Part shown: piece after piece, positions 23,777 through 31,724 of the stretch
Numbering within the stretch: position 1 is the stretch's first letter
How the letters are laid out: every line of letters starts with the position of its first letter
Source of the DNA: JACDAN01 sp046714355
Lineage (GTDB): Bacteria > Actinomycetota > Thermoleophilia > Gaiellales > Gaiellaceae
Assembly: GCA_046714355.1 (NCBI GenBank)
Contig: JBKKAR010000043.1
Coordinates: forward strand, 1 to 31,758
Direction of reading: 5' to 3'
DNA: 31,758 bases
Notes under the pieces: model-generated
What the model was told of the DNA's origin: nothing
The model's database searches: none
Seen by the model: only the letters and a program-made list of their open reading frames with translations
Position numbers and translations under genes: made by a program

Positions 23777-24523
23777 ATGTTTGAGATCGGAAACAGCCTG
23801 CGCGAGGCGCGCCTCCGCCAGACCCTCGATTTCCCCGAGGTCGAACAGGCGACCAAGATTCGCGGCAAGTACCTGCGCGCGCTCGAGGACGAGCAGTTCG
23901 ACATCCTCCCGGGACAGACGTACGTCAAGGGCTTCCTCAGGACGTACTCCGAGTATCTCGGCCTGGACGGGCAGCTCTACGTCGACGAGTACAACTCGCG
24001 CTACATCCCGGGAGACGAGGAGACGCCGCTCCGCGCCAGCTCGACGTCGGCCGTCGGGCGCAACCCGCGGGTGGAATCGAGCGTCGTCCTGGTCGCGCTC
24101 GCAGCGATCGGGATCCTGACTGCGCTAGTCGTCGTCGCCTGGCGCTTCGGAAGCGACACCCCGGAAACCGCGATTCCGGACTTCTCTGCCCAGCCGCCGG
24201 CGGCAACCGGCACGAAGCCGCCGGCGAAGAAACCCCGGAGAACCGCGCCCGCGGTCGCGCGCCTGAGCGTCACCGGCGCCCTGGGCGACTCGTGGATGGA
24301 GGTGCACGCCGGCTCGGCGGCAGGACGCGAGCTCTACAGGGGCACGCTCCTGGCCGGTTCGACCGTGCGTTTCGCTCAGCCTCGTCTGTACGTGCTGGTC
24401 GCGCGGCCGAGCAACCTGCGCTTCCGACTCAACGGCCGCGTCGTCGAGGTGCCGAACCGCGGCAGCCCGACGTCCGTGCTGATCACCCCGAAGCGCGTGA
24501 CGCTCGCCTCCGACTCGGCCTGA
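23777..24523 (+). CDS. RodZ-like protein: N-terminal HTH, one membrane helix, C-terminal DUF4115 domain
   Basis: Residues 1–75 form the RodZ-type helix-turn-helix domain (IGNSLREARLRQTLDF, then QATKIRGKYLRALEDE, DILPGQTYVKGFLRTYSEYL). One membrane helix runs at 101–122, then a Pro/Ala/Lys linker. The C-terminal beta domain (about 160–245) matches DUF4115: WMEVHAG, RELYRGTLLAGSTVRF, LRFRLNGRVVEVP. RodZ links MreB to the wall-building machine in rod-shaped cells. No mreB is in this window, and similar proteins exist in lineages where their role is unclear. The cinA gene starts two bases after the stop. Confidence 0.88.
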   Translation: MFEIGNSLREARLRQTLDFPEVEQATKIRGKYLRALEDEQFDILPGQTYVKGFLRTYSEYLGLDGQLYVDEYNSRYIPGDEETPLRASSTSAVGRNPRVESSVVLVALAAIGILTALVVVAWRFGSDTPETAIPDFSAQPPAATGTKPPAKKPRRTAPAVARLSVTGALGDSWMEVHAGSAAGRELYRGTLLAGSTVRFAQPRLYVLVARPSNLRFRLNGRVVEVPNRGSPTSVLITPKRVTLASDSA

Positions 24524-24524
24524 G

Positions 24525-25796
24525 TTGAACCAGCCGACAGCGGTCGTACTCGTCACGGGCAGCGAGCTCGTCCGTGGCGGTCGGATCGACGAGAACGGGC
24601 CGTTCATCGCGCGAGAGCTCTCCACGAGGGGGATCGAGCCTGCCCGTATCCATGTGGTCGGCGACCATCCCGAGACGCTGGAACAGGCTCTCCGCCAGGC
24701 GTTCGAGGCCGATCTCGTCGTGACCTCGGGCGGCCTGGGGCCCACCCACGACGACCGGACCGTCCAGCTGCTGGCCCGGGTAGCCGGTCGATCGCTCCTT
24801 CTCGATCCGGAACTGGAACGGGAGATCGGTGTGGTGGTCCGGGGGTTGTCCGAGCGGTTCCGGCGGCCCTACCAGGAGTTCGAGGCGGGGGTGAGGAAGC
24901 AGGCGACGATTCCGGAGGGCGCTCGATCCCTGGGCCTGGCCGGAACCGCGCCGGGGCTCGTGCTCGAGGTGGGAGAGACAGTCGTCGTCGTCCTTCCGGG
25001 GCCTCCCGGCGAGCTGCAGCGGCTCTGGCGTCGAGCCGTCGAGACGGACCCGGTCCAGCGCGTGCTTGCCGCTGCCCGGACACCCGGACACCGGATCCTT
25101 CGCTTCTTCGGACTGCCCGAATCCGCTGTCGCCCGTGTGGTCGAGGGTGCGGGCGGAGAGCGTGACGGCATGGACATCACGATTTGCGCTCACGACCTCG
25201 AGGTGCGGGTAGACCTCCTAGTGCAACCGGGAGGGGAAGCGCACGCCCAACGGATCCAGGCTGCGCTGCGCGAGGAGCTCCCGCAGGCGCTCTTCGCCGA
25301 CGACGAACGGCCCGTCGAAGCGATCGTCCTCGATCTCGCGCGGGAGCGAGGGCTGACCCTCGCCGCAGCGGAGTCGTGCACCGGCGGCCTCGTCGCGGCG
25401 CGGCTGACCTCGGTTCCCGGCTCGAGCGACGTCTTCGTCGGCGGCGTCGTGGCCTACGACGATCGTCTGAAGCGCGAATTGCTTCGCGTTCCCGAGGAGA
25501 CCCTCGAACGCCACGGTGCCGTCTCCGCGGAGGCGGCCGCGGCGCTGGCGAATGGAGTCCGGAAGGCGCTCGGCGCGGACCTCGCGGTCTCGGTGACCGG
25601 AGTCGCCGGGCCGGACGGCGGGAGCGAGGAGAAGCCCGTGGGGCTCGTCTACCTCCACGTCACGGGCCCCGGAGAGGACCAGGCCGTGGAGCTGCGGCTT
25701 CCCGGGGACCGAGAAGCGGTGCGACGCCGGGCCGCGGCGTCGGCACTCCATTTGCTCCGCCGTCTTCTGGCACAGAGTCGGCACAGTCAGGCGTGA
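24525..25796 (+). CDS. cinA: CinA family protein (MoeA/MogA-like domain plus nicotinamide-nucleotide amidase)
   Basis: This 423-residue protein joins two domains. The N-terminal one (about 1–170) is molybdopterin-binding-like, with VTGSELVRGGRIDENG and VVTSGGLGPTHDDRT. The C-terminal one (about 262–420) is PncC-type nicotinamide-nucleotide amidase, with AAESCTGGLVAARLTSVPGSS, GGVVAYDDRLKRELL and SVTGVAGPDGG. Such proteins recycle NMN and hydrolyse ADP-ribose in the pyridine nucleotide cycle. The gene often sits before recA, as here. The TTG start, two bases after the rodZ stop, is the only start that keeps the first strand. The stop overlaps the thpR start (GTGA). Confidence 0.95.
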   Translation: MNQPTAVVLVTGSELVRGGRIDENGPFIARELSTRGIEPARIHVVGDHPETLEQALRQAFEADLVVTSGGLGPTHDDRTVQLLARVAGRSLLLDPELEREIGVVVRGLSERFRRPYQEFEAGVRKQATIPEGARSLGLAGTAPGLVLEVGETVVVVLPGPPGELQRLWRRAVETDPVQRVLAAARTPGHRILRFFGLPESAVARVVEGAGGERDGMDITICAHDLEVRVDLLVQPGGEAHAQRIQAALREELPQALFADDERPVEAIVLDLARERGLTLAAAESCTGGLVAARLTSVPGSSDVFVGGVVAYDDRLKRELLRVPEETLERHGAVSAEAAAALANGVRKALGADLAVSVTGVAGPDGGSEEKPVGLVYLHVTGPGEDQAVELRLPGDREAVRRRAAASALHLLRRLLAQSRHSQA

Positions 25797-26344
25797 GACC
25801 GGCCGGTACCGTCGGGGGCCGTGACCGCCTGCGTCTCTTCTGCGCCCTTCGACTCCCGGACGATGTCATCGACGCCCTCGGGAGTTGGCAGGCCGAGCAC
25901 CTCGGCGGCGGCCGAAAGGTCCCGCGCGAGCAGCTCCACCTCACGCTCGCCTTCCTCGGCTCCACGCCCGCTTCGGACCTCGAGCCGGTCGCCGGCGCCC
26001 TTCGAGATGCGGCACGAGAGGCCGGCAAGATCGTCTTCTCCACGCCGCGCTACCGGGTGACGCGGAGCGTCGGCATGGTCGTCCTGGAGGACGAGACGGG
26101 CGAGGGCGGGCGCCTCGCAGCGCGGCTGTTCGAACGGCTCGAGGAACTCGACGTGTACCAGCGGGAGAAGCGGCCGTGGCTTCCGCACGTCACGATCCTG
26201 CGTTTCCGCTCGGCGCCTCAGCTCCACCCGCCCGTGCCCGACCTCGGGGCGTTCAGTCCGTCCGATGCTGCGGTCTACCATTCCCTTCTGCGGCCGTCCG
26301 GTGCGCAGTACGACGTCCTCGAAACTGTTGCCCTAGGAGGTTGA
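25793..26344 (+). CDS. thpR: RNA 2',3'-cyclic phosphodiesterase (2H phosphoesterase)
   Basis: The 183 residues hold the two HxTx motifs of the 2H family: HLTL at 49–52 and HVTI at 132–135. LRLFCALRLPDDV near the N-terminus and a KVPREQLHLTLAFLG block are typical of ThpR/LigT. These enzymes open 2',3'-cyclic phosphates on RNA ends. The GTG start overlaps the cinA stop; an upstream extension would only read the cinA gene in another frame. recA follows after four bases, so cinA–thpR–recA form one transcription unit, which fits with other RNA genes in the window. Confidence 0.93.
   Translation: MRPAGTVGGRDRLRLFCALRLPDDVIDALGSWQAEHLGGGRKVPREQLHLTLAFLGSTPASDLEPVAGALRDAAREAGKIVFSTPRYRVTRSVGMVVLEDETGEGGRLAARLFERLEELDVYQREKRPWLPHVTILRFRSAPQLHPPVPDLGAFSPSDAAVYHSLLRPSGAQYDVLETVALGG
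26335..26340 (+). promoter_or_regulatory. Shine-Dalgarno sequence AGGAGG of recA
   Basis: AGGAGG within the last codons of thpR lies eight bases before the recA ATG. It fixes that start and suggests strong translation from the shared message. No clear SOS box was seen in the short upstream region. Confidence 0.8.
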
Positions 26345-26348
26345 TCGG

Positions 26349-27425
26349 ATGAGTCGCGAAGAGGCACTCGACACAGCTCTCGGACAGATCGAGCGCCAGT
26401 TCGGCAAGGGCGCCGTCATGCGGATGAACGACCGCGCGCATGTGTCGGTCGGCTCCGTGTCGACGGGGTCGCTCGCCCTCGATCTCGCGCTCGGGGTCGG
26501 TGGGCTGCCGCGCGGGCGGATCGTCGAGATCTTCGGCCCGGAGTCCTCGGGAAAGACAACGCTCGTCTACCACGTGATCGCGGAGGCCCAGCGCCGCGGC
26601 GGCATCTGCGCCTTCATCGACGCCGAGCACGCGATGGACCCCCAGTACGCACGCCGGATCGGCGTCAACATCGACGACCTCCTCGTCTCTCAGCCCGACA
26701 ACGGTGAGCAGGCACTCGAGATCACCGAACTGCTGATCCGCAGCGGGGCGCTCGCCGTGGTGGCCGTCGACTCCGTCGCCGCGCTCACCCCACGCGCCGA
26801 GATCGAGGGTGAGATGGGAGACAGCCACGTCGGCCTGCAGGCCCGGCTGATGAGCCAGGCGCTCAGGAAGCTTGCCGGAACCCTGAACCGCACCGAGACG
26901 ATCTGCGTCTTCACGAACCAGCTCCGCGAGAAGATCGGCGTCATGTTCGGCAACCCGGAGACGACGCCGGGCGGGCGGGCGCTCAAGTTCTACTCGTCGA
27001 TCCGCCTCGACATCCGCCGGATCGAGACCCTGAAGGAGGGCGTCGAGGCGATCGGGAACCGCGTCCGCGTCAAGGTGGTGAAGAACAAGGTCGCGCCGCC
27101 GTTCAAGCAGGCCGAGTTCGACATCATCTACGGCTCCGGGATCTCGTGGGAGGGCACGGTCCTCGACACGGGGATCGAGCGGAAGGCCGTCCAGAAGTCG
27201 GGCTCGTACTTCAGCTTCCAGGAGGAACGGCTGGGCCAGGGGCGCCAGAACGCGACCGCGTTCCTGCGCGAGCACCCGGACGTGACGCAGAAGATCCTCA
27301 CGCAGATCCAGGCCGAAGTGGGCTCGGATCAGATCGTCTCGGCTCGGCTCCTGCCCTCGGTCGAGGGGAATGGAACAGCCGAGGCTGCCGAGGCCGTCGA
27401 GGCCGAGCCGGCCGAGGCCAAGTAG
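26349..27425 (+). CDS. recA: Recombinase RecA
   Basis: The 358 residues have normal RecA length. Walker A is GPESSGKTT at 63–71 (K69, T70), Walker B is ALAVVAVDSVAAL, and the loop L2 and beyond read NQLREKIGVMFGNPETTPGG and ALKFYSSIRLDIRR. Like other bacteria, it ends in an acidic tail (AAEAVEAEPAEA). RecA forms the strand-exchange filament of homologous recombination and activates the SOS response. recX begins three bases after the stop, the usual regulator pairing. No intein or truncation is present. Confidence 0.98.
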   Translation: MSREEALDTALGQIERQFGKGAVMRMNDRAHVSVGSVSTGSLALDLALGVGGLPRGRIVEIFGPESSGKTTLVYHVIAEAQRRGGICAFIDAEHAMDPQYARRIGVNIDDLLVSQPDNGEQALEITELLIRSGALAVVAVDSVAALTPRAEIEGEMGDSHVGLQARLMSQALRKLAGTLNRTETICVFTNQLREKIGVMFGNPETTPGGRALKFYSSIRLDIRRIETLKEGVEAIGNRVRVKVVKNKVAPPFKQAEFDIIYGSGISWEGTVLDTGIERKAVQKSGSYFSFQEERLGQGRQNATAFLREHPDVTQKILTQIQAEVGSDQIVSARLLPSVEGNGTAEAAEAVEAEPAEAK

Positions 27426-27428
27426 GGC

Positions 27429-27848
27429 ATGACGGAGGCGGAGGCGACGGAGGTCGCGCTCCGGGCGCTCCGGCACCGCGAGCGGTCGCGGCAGGACCTG
27501 GAGGAGCGCCTTGCGCGCGCCGGTATCCCGCCCGAGGAGCGCGGGGTCGCGCTCGACCAACTCGCCGCCGCCGGACTTGTCTCCGACGACCGGTTCGCCC
27601 AAGAGCGAGCCCAGCAGCTCGCCAGACGCAACGCAAGCGACGCGGCGATCCGCGGCGATCTCCGCCGCCATGGGATCGCCGGCGACGTCGTGGAGGCGGC
27701 AGTCGGCGGCCTGGAGCCTGAAGAACAGCGAGCGGCCGGAATCTTCCGACAGCGCGGCGCCGGGGAGCGAGCTCTTCGCTACTTGGCCGGCAAGGGATTC
27801 GCCCGCGACTCGCTCGAGTGCCTTGATTCTTGGCGGGGAGAGGATTAA
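27429..27848 (+). CDS. recX: Regulatory protein RecX
   Basis: This 139-residue protein has the three-helix repeats of RecX: ALRALRHRERSRQDLEERLA, LDQLAAAGLVSDDRFAQERA and a last repeat ending near RYLAGKGFARDSLECL. RecX binds the RecA filament groove and limits its growth. It starts with ATG three bases after recA and is surely co-transcribed. Its final residues, SWRGED and the stop, are supplied by copy 2 of the palindromic repeat. The normal family C-terminus may therefore be replaced or slightly extended. Confidence 0.92.
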   Translation: MTEAEATEVALRALRHRERSRQDLEERLARAGIPPEERGVALDQLAAAGLVSDDRFAQERAQQLARRNASDAAIRGDLRRHGIAGDVVEAAVGGLEPEEQRAAGIFRQRGAGERALRYLAGKGFARDSLECLDSWRGED

Positions 27849-27860
27849 TCCTGTCGCCGC
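27833..27860. repeat. 28-bp palindromic repeat, copy 2, spanning the recX stop codon
   Basis: The halves are GCGGGGAGAGGATT and AATCCTGTCGCCGC; two of 14 pairs mismatch. It matches copy 1 at 25 of 28 positions. The TAA stop of recX occupies the same element positions (14–16) as the dapB stop in copy 1, and both are read in the same frame. Confidence 0.85.
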
Positions 27861-28105
27861 GACCTCACAGGAGCGATCCGGTACACTGAGACTCGCTTCA
27901 CCCAACATTTTGCCTGCACAGACGCGTTTTCTGAAACCAGACGAAACCGATCACTGATGCGAACGACAACCAGCGATGCGGCGGAGGCGGCGCTAGCTAA
28001 AGCTCGCTAGCGGCACCGAACGGTGCGGCCGTCGCCGACGGCTGCAAATGAGAGCGCTCTGCTCAGGCCTGATAACGGGTGGTACTCCGAACCCAAGGAG
28101 CGCTC
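27849..28105 (+). promoter_or_regulatory. recX–rny intergenic region with a run of hairpins (candidate structured rny leader)
   Basis: The 257 bases hold the end of palindromic repeat copy 2 and a TACACT hexamer (27882–27887) that could be a -10. A series of inverted repeats follows: CGCTAGC/GCTAGCG (27991–28012), GCACC/GGTGC (28013–28026), GCCGTC/GACGGC (28028–28042), AGAGCGCTCT (28051–28060) and CAGGCCTG (28064–28071). No convincing coding frame is seen. The structures lie just upstream of the rny Shine-Dalgarno sequence and could form a regulatory 5' leader. Confidence 0.45.
28095..28100 (+). promoter_or_regulatory. Shine-Dalgarno sequence AAGGAG deciding the rny start
   Basis: AAGGAG lies five bases before the GTG at 28106. 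That start places the membrane helix at the very N-terminus, as is usual for RNase Y. The in-frame GTG at 28079 has no such site. Confidence 0.7.
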
Positions 28106-29638
28106 GTGCTCATCGCCGCCGGAATCGTTATCGGCCTCGTTCTCGGAGTGGTCCTCCTGCTCGTCGGGCTCCAGTTGCGTGGGCGATCGAGCCTGGCAGA
28201 GGCGACGGTACGCCGCGAAGAGGTCATCGCCGCCGCGAAGCGCGAGGCGGAGAATGTCCGGCGCGAAGCGGAGATCGAGGCGCGAGAGGAGGCTGTGCGC
28301 GTCCGAGCGGAGGCTGAAAAGGACGCTCAGGAGCGCCGGGGGCAGATCGCCAAGCTCGAGGAACGTGTTCTGGCGAAGCAGGACGAGCTCGAGGGGAAGC
28401 TGACCGAGATCCTCCGCCGGGAGCAGGGTGTCTCCGACCGCGAGACCCACATCAAGGAGCTCCAGTTGGAGCTCAAGGAAGCGAAGGATCAGGAGCTCGG
28501 GGAGCTGGAGCGAATCTCGGAGCTCACCGTCAACGAGGCCAAGACCGAGCTCCTCGACCGCGCCGAGGGTCTCATCCGACACGAGCTGGCGCGCCGGGTC
28601 CGCCACCTCGATGAGGAGGCGCAGCTCGACGCCAAGCGCCGGGCGCGGAACCTCGTCGCCGACGCCCTCCAGCGTGTCGCAGCCAGCCATGCGGCGGAGA
28701 CCACGTCATCCGTCGTCGAGTTGCCGAGCGACGACATGAAGGGCCGGATCATCGGGCGAGAGGGACGGAACATCCGCACGCTGGAGCACCTGACCGGCGT
28801 GGACATCATCATCGACGACACGCCCCAGGCGGTCGTCCTCTCGTCCTTCGACGGCATCAGGCGGGAGATTGCACGCCTGACCCTTGGGAAGCTGATCGAG
28901 GACGGGCGGATCCAGCCGGCCCGGATCGAGGAGATGTACTACCAGTCGAAGGCGGAGATCGACGATCACATCCGCCAGGCGGGCGAGCAGGCGGTCTTCG
29001 AGGCGAAGAGTGGCGACTTTCACCCCGAGCTCGTCAAGATTCTCGGGCGGCTCCACTATCGGACGAGCTATGGCCAGAACGTCCTCAAACACACGCTCGA
29101 GGTCGTCCACCTCGCCGGGATCATGGCCATGGAGCTCGACGCCGGCGTTCAAACCGCCAAACGTGCCGCACTCCTGCACGACCTCGGAAAGGCGCTCACG
29201 CACGAGATCGAGGGCTCTCACGCGCAGATCTCCGCGGACTACGCCCGGCGCTACGGCGAGTCGGAGGCTGTCATCCACGCGATCGCGGCCCACCACTACG
29301 AGGTGCAACCGCAGACGGTGGAAGCAGTGCTCGTCGTTGCCGCGGACGCGATCTCCGGCGCCCGGCCGGGCGCGCGCGGCGACACGCTGGAGAACTACAT
29401 CAAGCGCCTCGAGGCGCTCGAGGAAATCGCGCTCCGCAAGGAAGGCGTCGAGAAGGTCTACGCCCTCCAGGCGGGCCGCGAGATCCGCGTGATCGTGAAG
29501 CCGGGGGAGATCGACGACGACGGCGCCATCCTGCTCTCGCACGAGATCGCCCGCGAAATCGAGCAGGAGCTCGAGTACCCCGGGCAGATCAAGGTCACCG
29601 TGATCAGGGAGTCGCGGGCGACAGAGCTCGCCAAGTAG
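28106..29638 (+). CDS. rny: Ribonuclease Y
   Basis: RNase Y is a membrane-bound endonuclease that starts mRNA decay. The 510 residues show the full layout. An N-terminal membrane helix (MLIAAGIVIGLVLGVVLLLVG) leads to a long Glu/Arg/Ala coiled coil (about 30–190). A KH domain follows with GRIIGREGRNIR from residue 213, then an HD domain with LLHDLGKA (H358–D359) and an intact C-terminal part. Length matches the family (about 520). Many Actinobacteria use RNase E instead, so finding rny with rnj and pnp in one window points to a deep branch of the phylum. The leader upstream carries a series of hairpins that may control it. Confidence 0.96.
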   Translation: MLIAAGIVIGLVLGVVLLLVGLQLRGRSSLAEATVRREEVIAAAKREAENVRREAEIEAREEAVRVRAEAEKDAQERRGQIAKLEERVLAKQDELEGKLTEILRREQGVSDRETHIKELQLELKEAKDQELGELERISELTVNEAKTELLDRAEGLIRHELARRVRHLDEEAQLDAKRRARNLVADALQRVAASHAAETTSSVVELPSDDMKGRIIGREGRNIRTLEHLTGVDIIIDDTPQAVVLSSFDGIRREIARLTLGKLIEDGRIQPARIEEMYYQSKAEIDDHIRQAGEQAVFEAKSGDFHPELVKILGRLHYRTSYGQNVLKHTLEVVHLAGIMAMELDAGVQTAKRAALLHDLGKALTHEIEGSHAQISADYARRYGESEAVIHAIAAHHYEVQPQTVEAVLVVAADAISGARPGARGDTLENYIKRLEALEEIALRKEGVEKVYALQAGREIRVIVKPGEIDDDGAILLSHEIAREIEQELEYPGQIKVTVIRESRATELAK

Positions 29639-29647
29639 CGACCCGGG

Positions 29648-29653
29648 TACAGT
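29648..29653 (+). promoter_or_regulatory. Possible -10 hexamer TACAGT for miaB
   Basis: TACAGT ends nine bases before the TTG start at 29663, in the 24-base gap after rny. No -35 or Shine-Dalgarno sequence is visible; the gene may also be read from rny. Confidence 0.35.
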
Positions 29654-29662
29654 GTTCGCGCC

Positions 29663-30988
29663 TTGCGCCGGTACCACGTCACAACGTTCGGCTGCCAGAT
29701 GAACGCCCACGATTCCGAGCGGATCAAGGGCATGCTGGAGGAGCTGGGACTGGGGGAGACGAGCGACCAGCCGGACGCCGACGTCCTCGTCTTCAACACC
29801 TGCACGATCCGGGAGAAGCCGGATCACCGCTTCGCGGCGCATCTCGCCCAGGCCCGGGCGCTCAAGGAGCGCGATCCGGAGAAGGTGATTGCGGTCGGCG
29901 GCTGCTACGCCGAGGCGCAGCGCGAGCGGCTGTTCGAGCTCTACCCGTTTGTTGACGTCGCGTTCGGGCCGGGATCGATCTCGCACCTCGGCGAGTGGCT
30001 GGGCGCCGGGGGCGAGGGAGTCTCCCGAGGCCGGTTCGGCCTCGACCAGCGCTCGTTTGCGAGTTTGCTCCCGATGCACCGGGAGCGTCGCTTCCAGGGG
30101 TGGATACAGGTCTCGATGGGCTGTAACTCGAAATGCGCGTACTGCATCGTCCCGTCGGTGCGAGGGCGCGAACAGAGCCGCCGGCCGGGAGAGGTGATCG
30201 CCGAGGTTGAGAGTCTCGCGCGCGCGGGCGTGCGCGAGATCACGCTTCTCGGACAGAACGTCAACTCGTACGGTCGCGACCTCCTGCCCGACGTGCGGAC
30301 CGATTTCGGCGAGCTGCTGCGCGCCTGCGACGCGGTCGAGGGGATCGACCGGATTCGCTTCACAAGCCCGCACCCCAAGGACTTCCGCGCGCCGGTGATC
30401 GCGGCGATGGCCGAGTGCGAGGCGGTCTGCGAGCACGCGCACCTGCCGCTCCAGTCCGGCTCGACGCGGATCCTGAAGGCGATGCGTCGCACCTACAGCC
30501 GCGAGCGCTTCTTCCGGCTTGTAGATGAGATGCGGGCCGCGATCCCGGACCTGGCGATCTCGACGGACATCATCGTCGGCTTCCCGGGAGAGACCGAGGC
30601 CGACTTCGAGGAGACGGTGAGTGCCGTCGAGGAGGTCGGCTTCGACAGCGCCTTCACGTTCGTGTTCTCTCCCCGGAACGGCACGGAGGCGGCGACGATG
30701 GACGATCCGGTGCCGGAGGATGTCAAGCACGAGCGGATCGAGCGGCTGATCGACACGGTTCAGCAGGTTGCGCACTCCAGGAACCAGGCGAGGATCGGCC
30801 GGGTCGAGGAAGTGCTCGTCGAGGGGCCAAGCCGAACCGACTCGTCGTTCCTGCGCGGACGAACCCGACGGAACACCAGCGTGAACTTCTCTGGAACCGC
30901 GGCGGCAGGCGACCTCGTCGAGGTGGAGATCGCCGCGGCGACCTCGACGACCCTCAAGGGCATCCAGCGCGCGGCCGTTGCAGCGTAG
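29663..30988 (+). CDS. miaB: tRNA-2-methylthio-N6-dimethylallyladenosine synthase
   Basis: MiaB adds the methylthio group to i6A37 in tRNAs reading UNN codons. The 441 residues contain the N-terminal UPF0004 domain with cluster ligands C11, C47 and C81. The radical-SAM motif CNSKCAYC gives C154, C158 and C161. Family blocks LLGQNVNSYGRDL, HLPLQSGSTRILKAMRR, TDIIVGFPGETEADF and FVFSPRNGT follow. A C-terminal TRAM domain covers about residues 375–440. All six cysteines are present. The TTG start yields the family's RRYHVTTFGCQMN start. miaA, which makes the i6A substrate, begins 0.7 kb downstream. Confidence 0.97.
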   Translation: MRRYHVTTFGCQMNAHDSERIKGMLEELGLGETSDQPDADVLVFNTCTIREKPDHRFAAHLAQARALKERDPEKVIAVGGCYAEAQRERLFELYPFVDVAFGPGSISHLGEWLGAGGEGVSRGRFGLDQRSFASLLPMHRERRFQGWIQVSMGCNSKCAYCIVPSVRGREQSRRPGEVIAEVESLARAGVREITLLGQNVNSYGRDLLPDVRTDFGELLRACDAVEGIDRIRFTSPHPKDFRAPVIAAMAECEAVCEHAHLPLQSGSTRILKAMRRTYSRERFFRLVDEMRAAIPDLAISTDIIVGFPGETEADFEETVSAVEEVGFDSAFTFVFSPRNGTEAATMDDPVPEDVKHERIERLIDTVQQVAHSRNQARIGRVEEVLVEGPSRTDSSFLRGRTRRNTSVNFSGTAAAGDLVEVEIAAATSTTLKGIQRAAVAA

Positions 30989-31724
30989 CCGCGACCTGGC
31001 CTGGGACGGGCTCCTCAACGCCCGCGATCTCGGCGGCCATCCAACGGAGGACGGAGCCGAGACACGCTGGGGCTCAGTCGTCCGGGCCGACAGCGTCCGG
31101 CTGCTGAGCGAGGACGGCTGGAAGGCGCTGGTCGACTATGGCGTTCGGACGATTGTCGACCTCCGTTCGGACGAGGAGCTCCAGGCCGACCCGCCCGCCG
31201 AGCTTCCGGTCGACGCCGTCCACGTCCCGTTCTTCGACGACCGCGAAGACGTCTTCGAGGAGGTCGAGGCTGCGAGCTCCGCAGCACCCGACCCCGCCGC
31301 CGCGACCCGTGCTGTCTATCTGATCTTCCTCGAACACTTCCGCCGGAACGTCGCTTCCGCCATTCGAGCCGTCGCGGAGGCGCCCGAAGGCGGTGTGGTG
31401 GTGCATTGTCACGGCGGCAAGGACCGCACCGGGCTGGTCACGGCGTTCCTCCTTCGTCTCGCCGGGGTCTCGGTCGAGGACGTCGCCGCCGACTACGCCC
31501 TGAGCGAAGAGCGGCTCCGCACCCGTCACGCGCAATGGTTCGCGGAGGCGGCCGACGAAGCCGCTCTGGAGAGACTGCACCGGATCGCGTCGACGCCGCA
31601 AGAGTCGATGGTCGGCGTGCTCGACGAGCTCGAACGCCGCTACGGCAGTGTCGAGGGATATCTCCGCTCCGGCGGCGTCTCCGAGGAGGATCTCGAGCGC
31701 GCGCGGGCGCGACTCCGTGGGTAG
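30978..31724 (+). CDS. Tyrosine-protein phosphatase family protein (PtpB/LipA-like)
   Basis: The 248-residue protein carries the phosphatase loop HCHGGKDRTG with nucleophile C144 and R150. It also has the N-terminal GLLNARDLGGHPTEDG block and TIVDLRSDEE typical of the Y_phosphatase3 family that includes mycobacterial PtpB. The loop Asp in GKDRTG is linked to phosphoinositide or triple-specificity activity in that family. The TTG start is inside the last codons of miaB (11-base overlap), and miaA begins within its last codons. It is cytoplasmic, with no signal peptide. Its role in a tRNA-modification operon is unclear; co-transcription may be for convenience only. Confidence 0.9.
   Translation: MQRSRDLAWDGLLNARDLGGHPTEDGAETRWGSVVRADSVRLLSEDGWKALVDYGVRTIVDLRSDEELQADPPAELPVDAVHVPFFDDREDVFEEVEAASSAAPDPAAATRAVYLIFLEHFRRNVASAIRAVAEAPEGGVVVHCHGGKDRTGLVTAFLLRLAGVSVEDVAADYALSEERLRTRHAQWFAEAADEAALERLHRIASTPQESMVGVLDELERRYGSVEGYLRSGGVSEEDLERARARLRG

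Noticed and set aside
28706..31018. Long minus-strand open frame (770 codons) opposite rny and miaB.
   Set aside because: It is a shadow of two well-supported genes, with skewed composition and no domain.
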